Assembly (NCBI GenBank): GCA_021162935.1 | Contig: JAGGXR010000133.1 | Span: forward strand, 1-56,185 | Direction: 5' to 3' | Origin: Deltaproteobacteria bacterium | GTDB taxonomy: Bacteria; Myxococcota_A; Polyangia; HGW-17; SLPX01 | DNA length: 56,185 nt | In this document: positions 36,048-45,690 of the stretch, one piece after another | Position numbering within the stretch: position 1 is the stretch's first letter | How the letters are laid out: every line of letters begins with the position of its first letter | The notes under the pieces: model-generated | What the model was told of the DNA's origin: nothing | Databases searched by the model: none | Seen by the model: only the letters and a program-made list of their open reading frames with translations | Made by a program: the position numbers and the translations under genes

Positions 36048-37348
36048 GCAAAACGGTCAGTATCAACGTCGAGCACATCACACGCGTCGAAGGCCACGGC
36101 AACATCGTGGTTCGAGTTCGAGACGACAAGCTCGAAACCTGTCACTTCGAGGTGGTCGAGGCCCCACGCTTCTTCGAAGCCATGCTCAAGGGTCGGTCCT
36201 GGTATGAGGCCGCCATCATCACATCCCGCATCTGCGGGATCTGCTCCATCGGTCACCAGATGACGTCGCTCAAGGCGACTGAAACCGCCTTGAAGATCCC
36301 GGTCAGCGAACAGACGGTCCTGTTTCGCAAGCTGCTCGTGGATGGCTCCATTCTTTCGAGCCACCTGCTGCACGTGCTGTTCCTGGCCGCGCCGGACGTT
36401 CTAGGCGTGCCGAGCGCCTTCGCCCTGATGGATTCCAATCCCCACGCCGTGGAACTTGCTCTCAAGACGAAGCGATTGGCCAACGACCTGTGCGACGCCG
36501 TGGGCGGCCGGATGATCCACCCGATCACGTGCGTGCCAGGCGGCTTCACGGATCTGCCGACTCCCGAGGTGCTCAGGGACCTGAAGACCCGTTACGAAAA
36601 GGAGATGCTCCCCATGCTGTTCGAGGTGGCTGACATCCTCGAATCGGTTGCGGAAAACTTCCCAGACTTCACGCGGGAAACCGAGTTCATTTCCCTGGGA
36701 GACGCCTCCGAGTATCCATTCTATGATGGCAGGATTGCCTCGACGGATGGGGAGACCTATCCGGTCGACGAGTACCTGTCCGTGACGAACGAAACCATCG
36801 TGGACCATTCCACGGCCAAACACACGCACAACAAGCGAGCCTCCTACATGGTGGGAGCCCTCGCTCGTCTGAACAACAACTTCGACAAGCTGACCGACAC
36901 AGCCAAGCAGGTCGCTGCTCGATTCGGACTGGCTGCGGTGAACCACAACCCCTTCATGAACAACGTGGCCCAACTCGTCGAGTGCGTCCACTGCGCCCAG
37001 ACGGTGATCGGCCGCATCGACGACCTGCTTCAGCGGGGTATCGAGCCGGAGAAGCCGCCGCGCGAATGGAAAGGAAAACCAGGTCGCGGCGTGGGGTCCA
37101 CCGAGGTCCCACGAGGCATCCTGTTCCACGACTACACGTACGACGCCACCGGCCGCATCGTGAAAGCAAATTGCGTCATCCCGACGAACCAGAACTTCGC
37201 GAACGTGGACCTGGACATGCAGGCCTTCGTGCCGGAGATGCTCCAACGAGGCATGGACGACAATGCCATGCAATTCAACCTGGAGATGCTCGTGCGGGCC
37301 TACGACCCATGCATCTCCTGTTCCGTACACATGGTCAAAGTGGATTGA
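36044..37348 (+). CDS. hydA: Group 3b-type NiFe hydrogenase, alpha (catalytic) subunit
   Basis: 434 residues. The four nickel-binding cysteines are in place: SRICGICSIGH (Cys64, Cys67) and DPCISCSVH (Cys423, Cys426). The conserved N-terminal ITRVEGHGN is present. The enzyme catalyses reversible H2 oxidation with NAD(P)(H) in this group, and some members also reduce sulfur. After His429, where maturation proteases cut, only five residues (MVKVD) remain as the cleavable tail, although a protease gene follows 48 bases downstream. The sequence features support a functional enzyme. Confidence 0.95.
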   Translation: MSKTVSINVEHITRVEGHGNIVVRVRDDKLETCHFEVVEAPRFFEAMLKGRSWYEAAIITSRICGICSIGHQMTSLKATETALKIPVSEQTVLFRKLLVDGSILSSHLLHVLFLAAPDVLGVPSAFALMDSNPHAVELALKTKRLANDLCDAVGGRMIHPITCVPGGFTDLPTPEVLRDLKTRYEKEMLPMLFEVADILESVAENFPDFTRETEFISLGDASEYPFYDGRIASTDGETYPVDEYLSVTNETIVDHSTAKHTHNKRASYMVGALARLNNNFDKLTDTAKQVAARFGLAAVNHNPFMNNVAQLVECVHCAQTVIGRIDDLLQRGIEPEKPPREWKGKPGRGVGSTEVPRGILFHDYTYDATGRIVKANCVIPTNQNFANVDLDMQAFVPEMLQRGMDDNAMQFNLEMLVRAYDPCISCSVHMVKVD

Positions 37349-37396
37349 ACCCATATTTCGGGACGGAACCGAACAGAAGACGAAAGCAACACGATC

Positions 37397-37852
37397 ATGG
37401 TCCAAACGCGCATCATCGCCCTTGGTAATCGGCTCCGCGGAGACGATGCCGCCGGCCTGCTCGCAGCGGACCGACTCGCAAACACACCGATTCCGGCCGG
37501 AGCCGAGGTGATCGAGGGTCCCGAAGATCCTGTGCGCTTGCTGGATCTCCTGGACGGCGTGGACCGCATCGTGATCTTGGATGCCGCAGACATGGGACTC
37601 GAACCGGGCTCCATTCGTGTGCTCCGCGACGAGGCCGACTGGGCCAACGTTCGACGACACCAGTCCGTCCATGCCGTCGGCATTCAGGATCTCGTGGCCA
37701 TGGCCCGCAAATTCGGGATCACGTCCCAGGTAACTCTGGTGGCGATTCAAGCAGCATCCTGGAAGATGGGCGAGGGACTGAGCCCTGCCGTCATGGATGC
37801 TTTGGACCGATTCAAGGAAATCGCGCTCAAGGAGGCGTCGAATGAAGTCTAA
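37397..37852 (+). CDS. Hydrogenase maturation protease
   Basis: 151 residues of the HyaD/HybD/HycI family. The start has IIALGNRLRGDDAAGLLAA (the GNxLxxDDGxG nickel-sensing motif, first Asp at about 16), followed by IVILDAADMGLEPGSI (second acidic ligand) and a conserved histidine in HQSVHAVG. It removes the C-terminal tail of the large subunit after nickel insertion. The ribosome binding site is weak, and the gene overlaps the following receiver gene by 11 bases. Confidence 0.92.
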   Translation: MVQTRIIALGNRLRGDDAAGLLAADRLANTPIPAGAEVIEGPEDPVRLLDLLDGVDRIVILDAADMGLEPGSIRVLRDEADWANVRRHQSVHAVGIQDLVAMARKFGITSQVTLVAIQAASWKMGEGLSPAVMDALDRFKEIALKEASNEV

Positions 37853-38228
37853 AGTGCTCATCATTGATGACGACCAGGACATCCAAGAAGTCATGTCCGC
37901 CATCCTGGAACAAGAGGGGCTCGAGGTGCACCACGCAGAAGACGGCAAGGAGGGCGTCGCCAAGGCGCGCGAAACCCATCCCGACGTCATCCTGCTGGAC
38001 GTCATGATGAACTACCAGGACGAGGGATTCCAAACCGCCTACGAGTTGCGATCCGACCCCGAACTCGCCCATACGCCCATCATCATGATAACGTCGGTTT
38101 CCAAGGTCACGGGCTTCCAATTCGACAAAAGCAAGGATCAAGACTTCCTGCCTGTGTCCGACTTCATCGAAAAGCCGGTCACGAGGCAACGCCTCCTCGA
38201 CGCCGTGCGCAAGCAACTCGGCAAGTAG
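37842..38228 (+). CDS. Stand-alone receiver (CheY-like) response regulator in the hydrogenase operon
   Basis: 128 residues from ATG 37842, six bases after AAGGAGG and inside the end of the protease gene, so translation is coupled. Single REC domain without output domain: acidic pocket IIDDDQD (Asp9-Asp11), phospho-acceptor Asp53 in LLDVMM, Thr84 in IMITSV, Lys111 in IEKPV. No histidine kinase is adjacent; a hybrid kinase is 9.5 kb away. It could control hydrogenase activity or assembly, or bind a partner complex. The target is unknown. Confidence 0.9.
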   Translation: MKSKVLIIDDDQDIQEVMSAILEQEGLEVHHAEDGKEGVAKARETHPDVILLDVMMNYQDEGFQTAYELRSDPELAHTPIIMITSVSKVTGFQFDKSKDQDFLPVSDFIEKPVTRQRLLDAVRKQLGK

Positions 38229-38367
38229 CCGAGAGCCCGACGGGCCGCGACGGACTGGGTGGCCACGCAGCATGAGGCGTTTTCTCAGCCATTAGATACG
38301 ATGATCGACAGGGAGTCCGTCGACGCCCATCTTGCGACGACGACGGGAAAAACTCCGCAGGACCGAT

Positions 38368-41300
38368 CTAGCGACGGCGACGGCTCTTCATTTTTTGGGC
38401 TCGCTGCAGACTCCGCAAGAAAAAAGCGCGCACCTTGTTCATGTTCAAAGACATGACGTGACTCTGGGAGAGCCGGGAAACCGTTCGGAACTTGGCACTC
38501 GTATCCGAGAATGGGAACGGCTCGGACCTCGTGGCCGCAGCATTCATCAACCAGACCGGGGGGCCGCCAGGAGGTTGGAAGGAGAACCGTCCGCCCGCAG
38601 GCGTATCCCGATCCACCCAGATGGGATTCGTGATGGCATAGGGCACAATGGGGCTCACCTGTGGCATCGAGGGAATCGGCTTCACGTATTCGGACAGGTC
38701 GATCCCGATATCGAAGTTGGCGAACGCCGCGTTCACGATGAGACCGAACGTCATCTCCGGATAATAAACCGGCGTGTAGATGGGGCTCTCCATACGGGCC
38801 TTTGGTCCCACGGCCATGGCGATGGCCGCATACCAAGAATCATGCTCGGGCGCATCGCTGAAGGTGATGTCCATGTTCTTCACCTCCACGTTGTGGCCGT
38901 CCGTCGTGGGGATACAGTCACACACCTTCGTCACGAGCCCAGGACGGCCATCCACGTCGCGGCAGGGCCATCCGGACTCTGGCCCCGTGCATCCATTCGA
39001 GCTATCCGAGCCTTGGAACACCCATCGCAGCCCACCGTTTCGATACACCTCCACGCGATCGACATCGAACCAGTCGGGGGACTGGATGCGAATCCGAATA
39101 GAGACTGGATCCGGAGCGGGCACCACGAGTTGGGACCCAATCTCTTCACCGTTGATCCACATCTCGATAAAGGGGCCATAGGTCAAAAACGAGTGGTGCT
39201 TCTTGATGTTCTCGGCAATCTCGAGGGAGTCGATCTGGGATGGGTCATCGGTGGAACTCCGCACAAAGTTGTGCGGCATCCCACCCTCGATTCTCGTCAG
39301 GGTATGGGTGTCGCTGTTGCCCATGGCCGTAAAGACGACGCCGTGATTCAGAAACCGGAACCAATCTTCGACCACGCCCTGCCACGCCACACAGGGCCTG
39401 GCCGTGCCCGAACCCGCTGTTTCCCAATCAGCGTCCGGCTCACAACCAGCCTCCACGCATACTCCGGCGCCGTCCTGACGTCCTGTTCCCGGGTCACAGC
39501 CCCCGTAGATGCAGCCGCAATCAGCCTGCATGCAACAGGATGCGTCGGGGTGGCAGTCCCAGTTATCCCGACAGGGTTCGACACAATGGAGGCCGTGTGG
39601 ATCACAGACCAGACCAGCGCCGCATTCGTCCGCATGGTTGGGGTCGCAGACCGAATCGAGCCAGCACAGCCCAGTAGCCGTGTTGCAGGTGCCCATGGAA
39701 CAGTCCGGGTCACCGCTGCAGGACTCCGCCTTCCTGCAGGTTCCCGTATTTCGATCGCAGTAGTGATCGGCCAAACCAGCGGCAGCGCAATCCGGGTCCG
39801 AGATACATTGCCTCGTAGCGTCTTTTTCGTATCGGAAACCAGCAGACTCCTCAGGACTGCGAGTCAGGACCCGTCTCACCCAATACTCGGAAGCCTGATC
39901 CTCGGTCCAATCCGCGTGGCAATCGTCACTCGTCATATCCGACGGCAACCCGGCGATCTCTCCGCGTAAAAACTCGATGCACTTGTTGAACTTGCGCACC
40001 TCCCCGTTGGAGGGCGTACGGATCATATCGTAGCGTTTCGAGTTGATCAGCTCAATGGCATCCGCCGTGGGATCGAAGTTGTTCGTGTTGCTCAGGATCG
40101 TGTTTGCCTGCTGAAGAAAGCCTGGCTTCAACGTCAGGTCGAAGGGGTCCAAGCCGAACTGATCGAAGTATCCAAAGAACGAGTCCCTGGGATGAGGCAC
40201 CAAAACGACCGTTTTCGAGGGACCGTACTTCCCCAGATTCCTCAGGGCGGTAAAGATCTGCTTGGGAACCAGCCCCCGCCAATCCACGGCTCCATTTTCC
40301 GGGGCATTTTCGTCGAACTTGAGAGGAAAGGCGATGAAGTGCCCGATCTCCACGGTGGTCAATTCCAATCCAATTTGGGTCTTGAGCCAATGCTGGACCC
40401 CCATGCGCCGGGCAATGGGACCATAATCCGTGATCCAGTCGTGATCCGATGAAGAAAGGATCTCGAGCCCCTCGACCAGGAATGACGTGATCCGATCCGC
40501 AAACTTGACCACGGCATCGAAACTGTTCTGGCCATGGACGTGGAAGTCGCCGCTCACCCACCCCGTAGTGTCCACGACGTGCTGCACATGGGCCACGATG
40601 TGCACCGCGCGGCCGTCGTCGGGCACGGTCAGGACCTGCTCGTCCATGGAATATTCGACCCCATGGGTCACCATGAATCGGTACCGTCCCGGCGCCAAAA
40701 CGAAGCTGCCCAGCCCGGTGGCGGAATTGATCTTCTTGACGATCCCACCTTTGAATCGCGTGTCTCCCAGTTCGAGATACCGGTGTCCACTGTCCGGAAC
40801 TCCGTCGCCCTGGCAGGTTGGATCGGTCCCAGGGAAACAGTTGCACACGTCGTTTCCCTGGGCGTCCTTGCAGTCCCCCACCACCGTGATCTTGGCAGCG
40901 ACCCTGTGGCCCGTTTCGTCACGGATATCGTACTGCACCTGACCTTCGGACGGCATGGGGACACCCAATCCGACGCTTTTTTCAGCCGTGATTTCGATAC
41001 GCTGCGCATCCGACGGATTTCTCCCGTCCTTGTATCCGACGACGTAGTAGTGACCCGGCGGCAACTTCAGGGAGAACTTTCCATCGAGCACTGGGTCGTC
41101 ACCCCGGTCCGCAAGCACTTCGTTGGCCAGCCCGAACTGGCCCGTGGTCAGGTCTGCGGTCACCGAGGCAGCCCTGGCGCAATATTGGAGATCCTGATAG
41201 GACACCACCTTGCCATTGCTGCGCAGCGGGTCGCAGGCATGGCTATCCGCCTTGGGATACTTCGCCGCCCATTCGGGCGCCGTCGGGTCCCACAATACGA

Positions 41301-42534
41301 AGACACGCGCATGGGTGACAGGCTTACTAGTCAGCCGGTCGTAGGCGACCCCATGGAGGGTGCCGGTGGGCTGGTTCCAAATACCGTATGCCACATCCAG
41401 AATCGAAGCGGGATCTCCTGAGCCGATGATGAAGTATCGCTTGTAGTAAAGTTTTCCCCCGTCCTGACACCCATGGACGCTCACGGGACAACGCCACCAA
41501 CCGCTGAAGGTAAACGTGAAGGATCCTGTCTCGATGGGCACCAGCAGCTCCCCTGGTCGTTCATCCTGGGATCCACAGACCCCCCAGGCATCGTTGGTGG
41601 GTTTGCGGTCCGTCACCAGCCCATAAGAAACCTTGTCTCCGATACCGGTCATGAACTCGTACCCGCTAGGATGATTGAGGGTATCGGCGCCATGCATGAA
41701 CTTGTCCATGACATAGGAGCGCTCGTCGTATCCCAATCCAGGGACAAACAGATGGAGCCGTTTGCCGAACAGCAAAAAATCGCCGCCCAACAGACCCTGG
41801 TGGTAATCGTCGTCGCCCACGATAGCGCCGAGCACCCCTTCTGGTTCGTCTGGATTGTCTCCCGTCCTGCGGAAGGGACACATGGGGCGAGCCGAGCTCA
41901 CGTCCCCGTTCCCAGCCACCACCACAGTGGTCACCTCAATGTAACGGACACCCTTACGCAGGACATAATCCGTCTGAAACTGGGCCTTGCCGATGATGAT
42001 CCCGAGCACGCTCATCGCCTGTAGGTAGTTGTCACCTGGCCCTTTGGCGCAGACCACAGAAAAATCATGCGGCGAAAGGGGCTGTCCGTCCTTGTCGGTG
42101 GGCCAGACGGTGGGGCAGGCCTTGGTGGGTTGATCCGTGGGGGGACCGTCCCAATCGGGTCCGGTCCACACGCCTCCGGGTGGTGGATTCGGCACCAGCA
42201 AATTCAAAGAGGGGAAAAACTCGGAAAACTGGTCCATCCCATGGCCACCCTGGTACTTTGCCTGCGGCCGCTTGAGGTCTGCATCGATGAGGCTGCCCCC
42301 GAAAATACCTGGGCCCACCGAGTTTCCCGGTTGAAGAATCGCCACCCGGATCTCATCGTTTTCAAGGATGAAGTCGCCCACCTCGGCCAGGGCCGCCAGC
42401 CCACCAATGAGCTGACTGCGATGACTCGCACGGAACGCCTTCGTCGACCCGGTGGCATCTTTTTTTCCGCCACATCCCCACAAAAGGGACGCCGCCATCA
42501 AAACAATCGCACCAAGAACACCTTTGCGTCGCAT
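38368..42534 (-). CDS. Giant PHP-domain lipoprotein with Cys-rich insertion
   Basis: About 1,388 residues. I use ATG 42534, giving a lipoprotein signal ending LLWGC; ATG 42570 overlaps the upstream porin stop (TGATG) and would add 12 residues, so coupling favours the longer form and the signal favours the shorter. Residues to about 650 are beta-rich, with carboxypeptidase-like modules. A metal-dependent PHP hydrolase follows: GDFHVHG (about 662), SSDHDW, LVPHPRDS and GNSDTH (about 1071). Between these, around 910-1020, sits a Cys-rich EGF-like insertion (CISDPDCAAAG, CSGDPDCSMGTC, CDPNHADECGAGLVC). Resembles CehA/McbA-type hydrolases. The end is a basic tail. Substrate unknown; probably surface-exposed. 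Confidence 0.75.
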   Translation of the reverse strand: MRRKGVLGAIVLMAASLLWGCGGKKDATGSTKAFRASHRSQLIGGLAALAEVGDFILENDEIRVAILQPGNSVGPGIFGGSLIDADLKRPQAKYQGGHGMDQFSEFFPSLNLLVPNPPPGGVWTGPDWDGPPTDQPTKACPTVWPTDKDGQPLSPHDFSVVCAKGPGDNYLQAMSVLGIIIGKAQFQTDYVLRKGVRYIEVTTVVVAGNGDVSSARPMCPFRRTGDNPDEPEGVLGAIVGDDDYHQGLLGGDFLLFGKRLHLFVPGLGYDERSYVMDKFMHGADTLNHPSGYEFMTGIGDKVSYGLVTDRKPTNDAWGVCGSQDERPGELLVPIETGSFTFTFSGWWRCPVSVHGCQDGGKLYYKRYFIIGSGDPASILDVAYGIWNQPTGTLHGVAYDRLTSKPVTHARVFVLWDPTAPEWAAKYPKADSHACDPLRSNGKVVSYQDLQYCARAASVTADLTTGQFGLANEVLADRGDDPVLDGKFSLKLPPGHYYVVGYKDGRNPSDAQRIEITAEKSVGLGVPMPSEGQVQYDIRDETGHRVAAKITVVGDCKDAQGNDVCNCFPGTDPTCQGDGVPDSGHRYLELGDTRFKGGIVKKINSATGLGSFVLAPGRYRFMVTHGVEYSMDEQVLTVPDDGRAVHIVAHVQHVVDTTGWVSGDFHVHGQNSFDAVVKFADRITSFLVEGLEILSSSDHDWITDYGPIARRMGVQHWLKTQIGLELTTVEIGHFIAFPLKFDENAPENGAVDWRGLVPKQIFTALRNLGKYGPSKTVVLVPHPRDSFFGYFDQFGLDPFDLTLKPGFLQQANTILSNTNNFDPTADAIELINSKRYDMIRTPSNGEVRKFNKCIEFLRGEIAGLPSDMTSDDCHADWTEDQASEYWVRRVLTRSPEESAGFRYEKDATRQCISDPDCAAAGLADHYCDRNTGTCRKAESCSGDPDCSMGTCNTATGLCWLDSVCDPNHADECGAGLVCDPHGLHCVEPCRDNWDCHPDASCCMQADCGCIYGGCDPGTGRQDGAGVCVEAGCEPDADWETAGSGTARPCVAWQGVVEDWFRFLNHGVVFTAMGNSDTHTLTRIEGGMPHNFVRSSTDDPSQIDSLEIAENIKKHHSFLTYGPFIEMWINGEEIGSQLVVPAPDPVSIRIRIQSPDWFDVDRVEVYRNGGLRWVFQGSDSSNGCTGPESGWPCRDVDGRPGLVTKVCDCIPTTDGHNVEVKNMDITFSDAPEHDSWYAAIAMAVGPKARMESPIYTPVYYPEMTFGLIVNAAFANFDIGIDLSEYVKPIPSMPQVSPIVPYAITNPIWVDRDTPAGGRFSFQPPGGPPVWLMNAAATRSEPFPFSDTSAKFRTVSRLSQSHVMSLNMNKVRAFFLRSLQRAQKMKSRRRR

Positions 42535-42569
42535 TGCGTACCGTCTCTCCTCACTGCGGAAAACGTTCA

Positions 42570-44075
42570 TCAGAAGGCCGCCTGCAACTGAAGGAGCAGG
42601 GCATCGTTGTCCACCTGAGCGTTATGGACTTCCTGTTTGTGGATATAGGCAAGCTGGGCCAAAATGTGCCGCGTCCAATGGAAATTGATGGCGCCAGTCA
42701 ACGCCCAGACATCCCACGCGCTGTCAATCTGCAGGTCCGGGTCCATGTACTCGAATCGCACTGCAGCCTCCAGACGGCCGGGCAGAATGAAATACCCAGC
42801 CTGTCCATAGACCCCCAGGCCCTTGGTCGTCTCGGGCAGGGGCGACGGCGTCGTGGGCTGTTCGCGCGGCCGCTCCCAGTTGTAGATCACCTCCCCCATG
42901 ACCGACAGGCCGTGCCACTTGAGACCCACATCTCCTGAAACCGTCATGCGGTCCGTGGTCGGGCCGTGGGCATACTGAAAGCTGGTGCCCACGCCGATGC
43001 GCACCTTCCGATAGAGATGCCGATAGGCCCTCAGGTCGTCGGGATTGGCGTTCCCCATAGGCCCAAGCGGTGTCATCTCCAGACGCACGGCCGACATGTA
43101 GCCGCCTCCTTCGTTGCCAAAGTTCAACCCCTTGTCCGCGTTGTAAAACCCGAGCAGGTACGAGAACCAGCGCAGATCACCTTCGATCCACAAACCAGGA
43201 CGACGGTCCACGATCATCTGTTCCACCGAAAGAGGACGCTCCATGAGCTGCAGATTACGAGCCGTGACCATCCGTCCCTTGGGACCTGGAACCTTGGTAG
43301 CACCCGCCCCGATCCGCAGCATGCGCCACCTCGCCCACATCAAATAAGCATCGAGGAGTTCCGCGCCCAAAAACTGACCCGCCAGGCCCTGTCCATCGCT
43401 GCCTCGCTGCAGATCGCTATCCGCCTCGATAGTCAGGTCGTATCGAAAATCATAGGGCAAACGCCCCTCGACGCCAATCCGAGCCCGCCGAATGAGGACG
43501 CCCTCGTTGCTGGCGGGATCACCGTTTTCATACAGGGCGTCCTTGCCCACGTACAGCACACCCTGAACCTGGAGCTGGCCCCGAAACGTCAAACTATAGG
43601 GCCCCCGCCGCAAGGTAAACGGTGACCGAAAACGCCGCCTCCGCAACAGACGCCTCGGATGCCGCGGCATCCGCAGCACGGGGGGATGACGCTGCTCCTG
43701 CGGCTCGCGCACCTCCCGCGGCTGCCTCACAGGAACATGGGCCCGACTGGTCGGATGGGAGGCCGCGCTCAACGCAGGAGCTGACGCCCCGCTCGTGCCT
43801 GCTGCAGCGGCTCCCTGAGTGGTTCCGCCGGTCTGACCGGCTCCGGTCGTCCCTTGAGTCGACCCAGTGGTCCCCGCCTTCGTCTTGTCGTTGGCTTGCT
43901 TGCCGGCTTTGCGAGCCGCAGGCTTGGTCACCGGAGAGGCTCCGGGCTGGGTCGGCTGAGTCTGTTGGCCCGCAGCACCGGACAGAGGCGCGCCGGTCGT
44001 ACTATTGGACCCAGGACTCTGTGCCAGGACGATGGCAGGCCAGACCAACACGAGCAATGCAAGCGACTGTCTCAT
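42570..44075 (-). CDS. Porin O/P-like outer-membrane channel with low-complexity linker
   Basis: 501 residues; AGGAGG is six bases before ATG 44075. Signal peptide 1-18 (VWPAIVLAQS), then about 130 residues rich in Gly, Thr, Ala, Pro and Arg (GTTGSTQGTTGAGQTGGTTQ), then a beta-barrel: YSLTFRGQLQVQGVLYVG, IRRARIGVEGRLPYDFRYDLTIE, RIGAGATKVPGPKGRM, ending in aromatic-ended strand LLLQLQAAF. IRRARIGVEG and the following strands are typical of phosphate-selective porins. It is followed without gap by the PHP lipoprotein, so channel and surface hydrolase are probably made together. Confidence 0.82.
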   Translation of the reverse strand: MRQSLALLVLVWPAIVLAQSPGSNSTTGAPLSGAAGQQTQPTQPGASPVTKPAARKAGKQANDKTKAGTTGSTQGTTGAGQTGGTTQGAAAAGTSGASAPALSAASHPTSRAHVPVRQPREVREPQEQRHPPVLRMPRHPRRLLRRRRFRSPFTLRRGPYSLTFRGQLQVQGVLYVGKDALYENGDPASNEGVLIRRARIGVEGRLPYDFRYDLTIEADSDLQRGSDGQGLAGQFLGAELLDAYLMWARWRMLRIGAGATKVPGPKGRMVTARNLQLMERPLSVEQMIVDRRPGLWIEGDLRWFSYLLGFYNADKGLNFGNEGGGYMSAVRLEMTPLGPMGNANPDDLRAYRHLYRKVRIGVGTSFQYAHGPTTDRMTVSGDVGLKWHGLSVMGEVIYNWERPREQPTTPSPLPETTKGLGVYGQAGYFILPGRLEAAVRFEYMDPDLQIDSAWDVWALTGAINFHWTRHILAQLAYIHKQEVHNAQVDNDALLLQLQAAF

Positions 44076-44339
44076 AAACTCCTCCTGTATCGAATTTGAC
44101 CACCTTCTGGCTGCGCGCTGCGCGGTCGAAAATGGATCTACGAATTATCCTGGAACCTACCGAATTTCGGGAGCTGTGAAAAGGACTTTTAGTCTCATCG
44201 AAAACGGCCCGAAAAAGATACCCATAAAAAACCAAGAGGCTGCATGGATCTCCGTTCGTAGAAGCGAACGCACCCAAGCTCCCCTGAGACGAACACAGAT
44301 GAATGGATCTGGCCCGGTGGGCCATGGATGGCCGGCCGG

Positions 44340-44780
44340 CTACTTGTCTTCTTCGATGCCGCAGAGGGGATCGTTGATGTCACAGACCACCTGCGGCCGT
44401 TTCGGCGACTTGGAGTGGTGCCTGACACGAGACGCAGAGCGCCCATGGTTCCTGTGGCCGGAAGGTCGTTGCGCTGTCACGTCCTGGGTGGGTTGCTCGA
44501 CTCTCTTGGTGACTGGCCTTTGCATGAGCTGGACGATCTGCCTATCCCGTCGGCGCGTCTCGCTCCGCAATCGGTTGAACCCTCCGCGAACCAGTTCGAG
44601 TTCCTGCCGACGCACTCTGGCGGCCTGCTCATCAGCCCGCCGCCGCTGCGCGTCGGCTCGGCCTTGGGCCTGAACCACCAGTCCCAACAGCGCCACGAGC
44701 GCGACCACCACCACGGCCACTGCCGCCAGGAGCCACTTCCCAATTCGATTCCGGCTTTTTCCGAACCCTGTCCCAGACAT
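44340..44780 (-). CDS. Small membrane-anchored coiled-coil protein
   Basis: 146 residues from ATG 44780; GGGAGG is six bases upstream. A short positive N-terminus (SGTGFGKSRNRIGKW) precedes one membrane helix (LLAAVAVVVVALVALLGLVV), then an Arg/Glu-rich coiled coil (about 40-85, RRRADEQAARVRRQELELV) and a basic tail ending in CDINDPLCGIEEDK with two cysteines. I do not recognise a family. It is the last gene of the sigma/anti-sigma operon and may be part of the same envelope-sensing unit; this is inference from order alone. Confidence 0.7.
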   Translation of the reverse strand: MSGTGFGKSRNRIGKWLLAAVAVVVVALVALLGLVVQAQGRADAQRRRADEQAARVRRQELELVRGGFNRLRSETRRRDRQIVQLMQRPVTKRVEQPTQDVTAQRPSGHRNHGRSASRVRHHSKSPKRPQVVCDINDPLCGIEEDK

Positions 44781-44964
44781 CATCCACCTCCCGGATCCAC
44801 CATGCCTCCAGTGGGACAGGCTCCCACTGAAAACGACCACCTTCACTCCAAGGTGTCTCTGAAACGAGAAAAGGTGTCGCGACCAGCACGCGTCCCCTTC
44901 TGTGGCATGTCACCGAAATTCGGCAGATATTCGAGCAAACCTATTCGTCCGAGAACGAAGCAGC

Positions 44965-45690
44965 CTACAAACCGTCGAGCGCGTTGACCGCCGCGTTTTC
45001 TGGTGGGGTCGTCTTGCGAGGAATCTGACCATGGCCCCTCATCCGGCGTTTGGCCACCGACTCACGGACACGATCCACCTTGGACAGAACCGCGATGAAC
45101 AGCCGCATGGCCCGTTCCGCCCGTTCCACCAAACCCCGCATAACGCCTCTCGTCCACATACCAATCCAGGAAACGACCGGCGCAACCCCGCCTGGGCCCG
45201 TTCCATCGGTTGGCGCCAGCATGGCCTGGGACCGTCTGGCCGCCGTCTTGCGACCAACTGGCCCGTCCAATGACGCGACGGGCGTCCGACCCCGCGCCCC
45301 GTTGGTGGGAGCAGACACGGACCGACGGCTCCTCATCCACAGCAAACCACCCCCCATCACCAGCAGGAGGGAAGCGGCCAAGCCAAGGAGCCACCATCGT
45401 GCCATCCCAGCGCCCGCTGCGGGTTGTGCGACAGCACGTGCCCCATCGTCGCGGACCGGTTCTGCGACAGCACGGACCCTGCCGTCGACAAACTGCCGGG
45501 CCTCCATGAGCCCGGCCCTGAGGCGCGTCCTGGTCGCCTCGTCGACAGCAGACATGCGTTCGGCCTGCGCAAGCAAGAGGCCCACGTTGTGTTCCAGCAC
45601 GTGGTCCGCCGGACCTTGCCCCCTGTCCGCCCCCGCCGAGTCGTCTGCCCCAACAGGACGCTCCCGGTCATCGTTCCCGTTCGATGTCAT
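44965..45690 (-). CDS. Probable membrane anti-sigma factor
   Basis: 241 residues from ATG 45690, overlapping the sigma gene by four bases (ATGA). The AAGGAG ribosome binding site is inside the sigma gene. About 100 cytoplasmic residues precede one membrane helix (WWLLGLAASLLLVMGGGLLWM), then a basic periplasmic part. The usual zinc-binding anti-sigma motif (HxxxCxxC) is absent. The role as anti-sigma factor is inferred from overlap with an ECF sigma gene and the single-span topology. Confidence 0.6.
   Translation of the reverse strand: MTSNGNDDRERPVGADDSAGADRGQGPADHVLEHNVGLLLAQAERMSAVDEATRTRLRAGLMEARQFVDGRVRAVAEPVRDDGARAVAQPAAGAGMARWWLLGLAASLLLVMGGGLLWMRSRRSVSAPTNGARGRTPVASLDGPVGRKTAARRSQAMLAPTDGTGPGGVAPVVSWIGMWTRGVMRGLVERAERAMRLFIAVLSKVDRVRESVAKRRMRGHGQIPRKTTPPENAAVNALDGL

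Noticed and set aside
38332-39969. Long plus-strand frames opposite the PHP lipoprotein gene
   Set aside because: They are Arg/His-rich, without domains or ribosome binding sites, and reflect codon bias of the real minus-strand gene.
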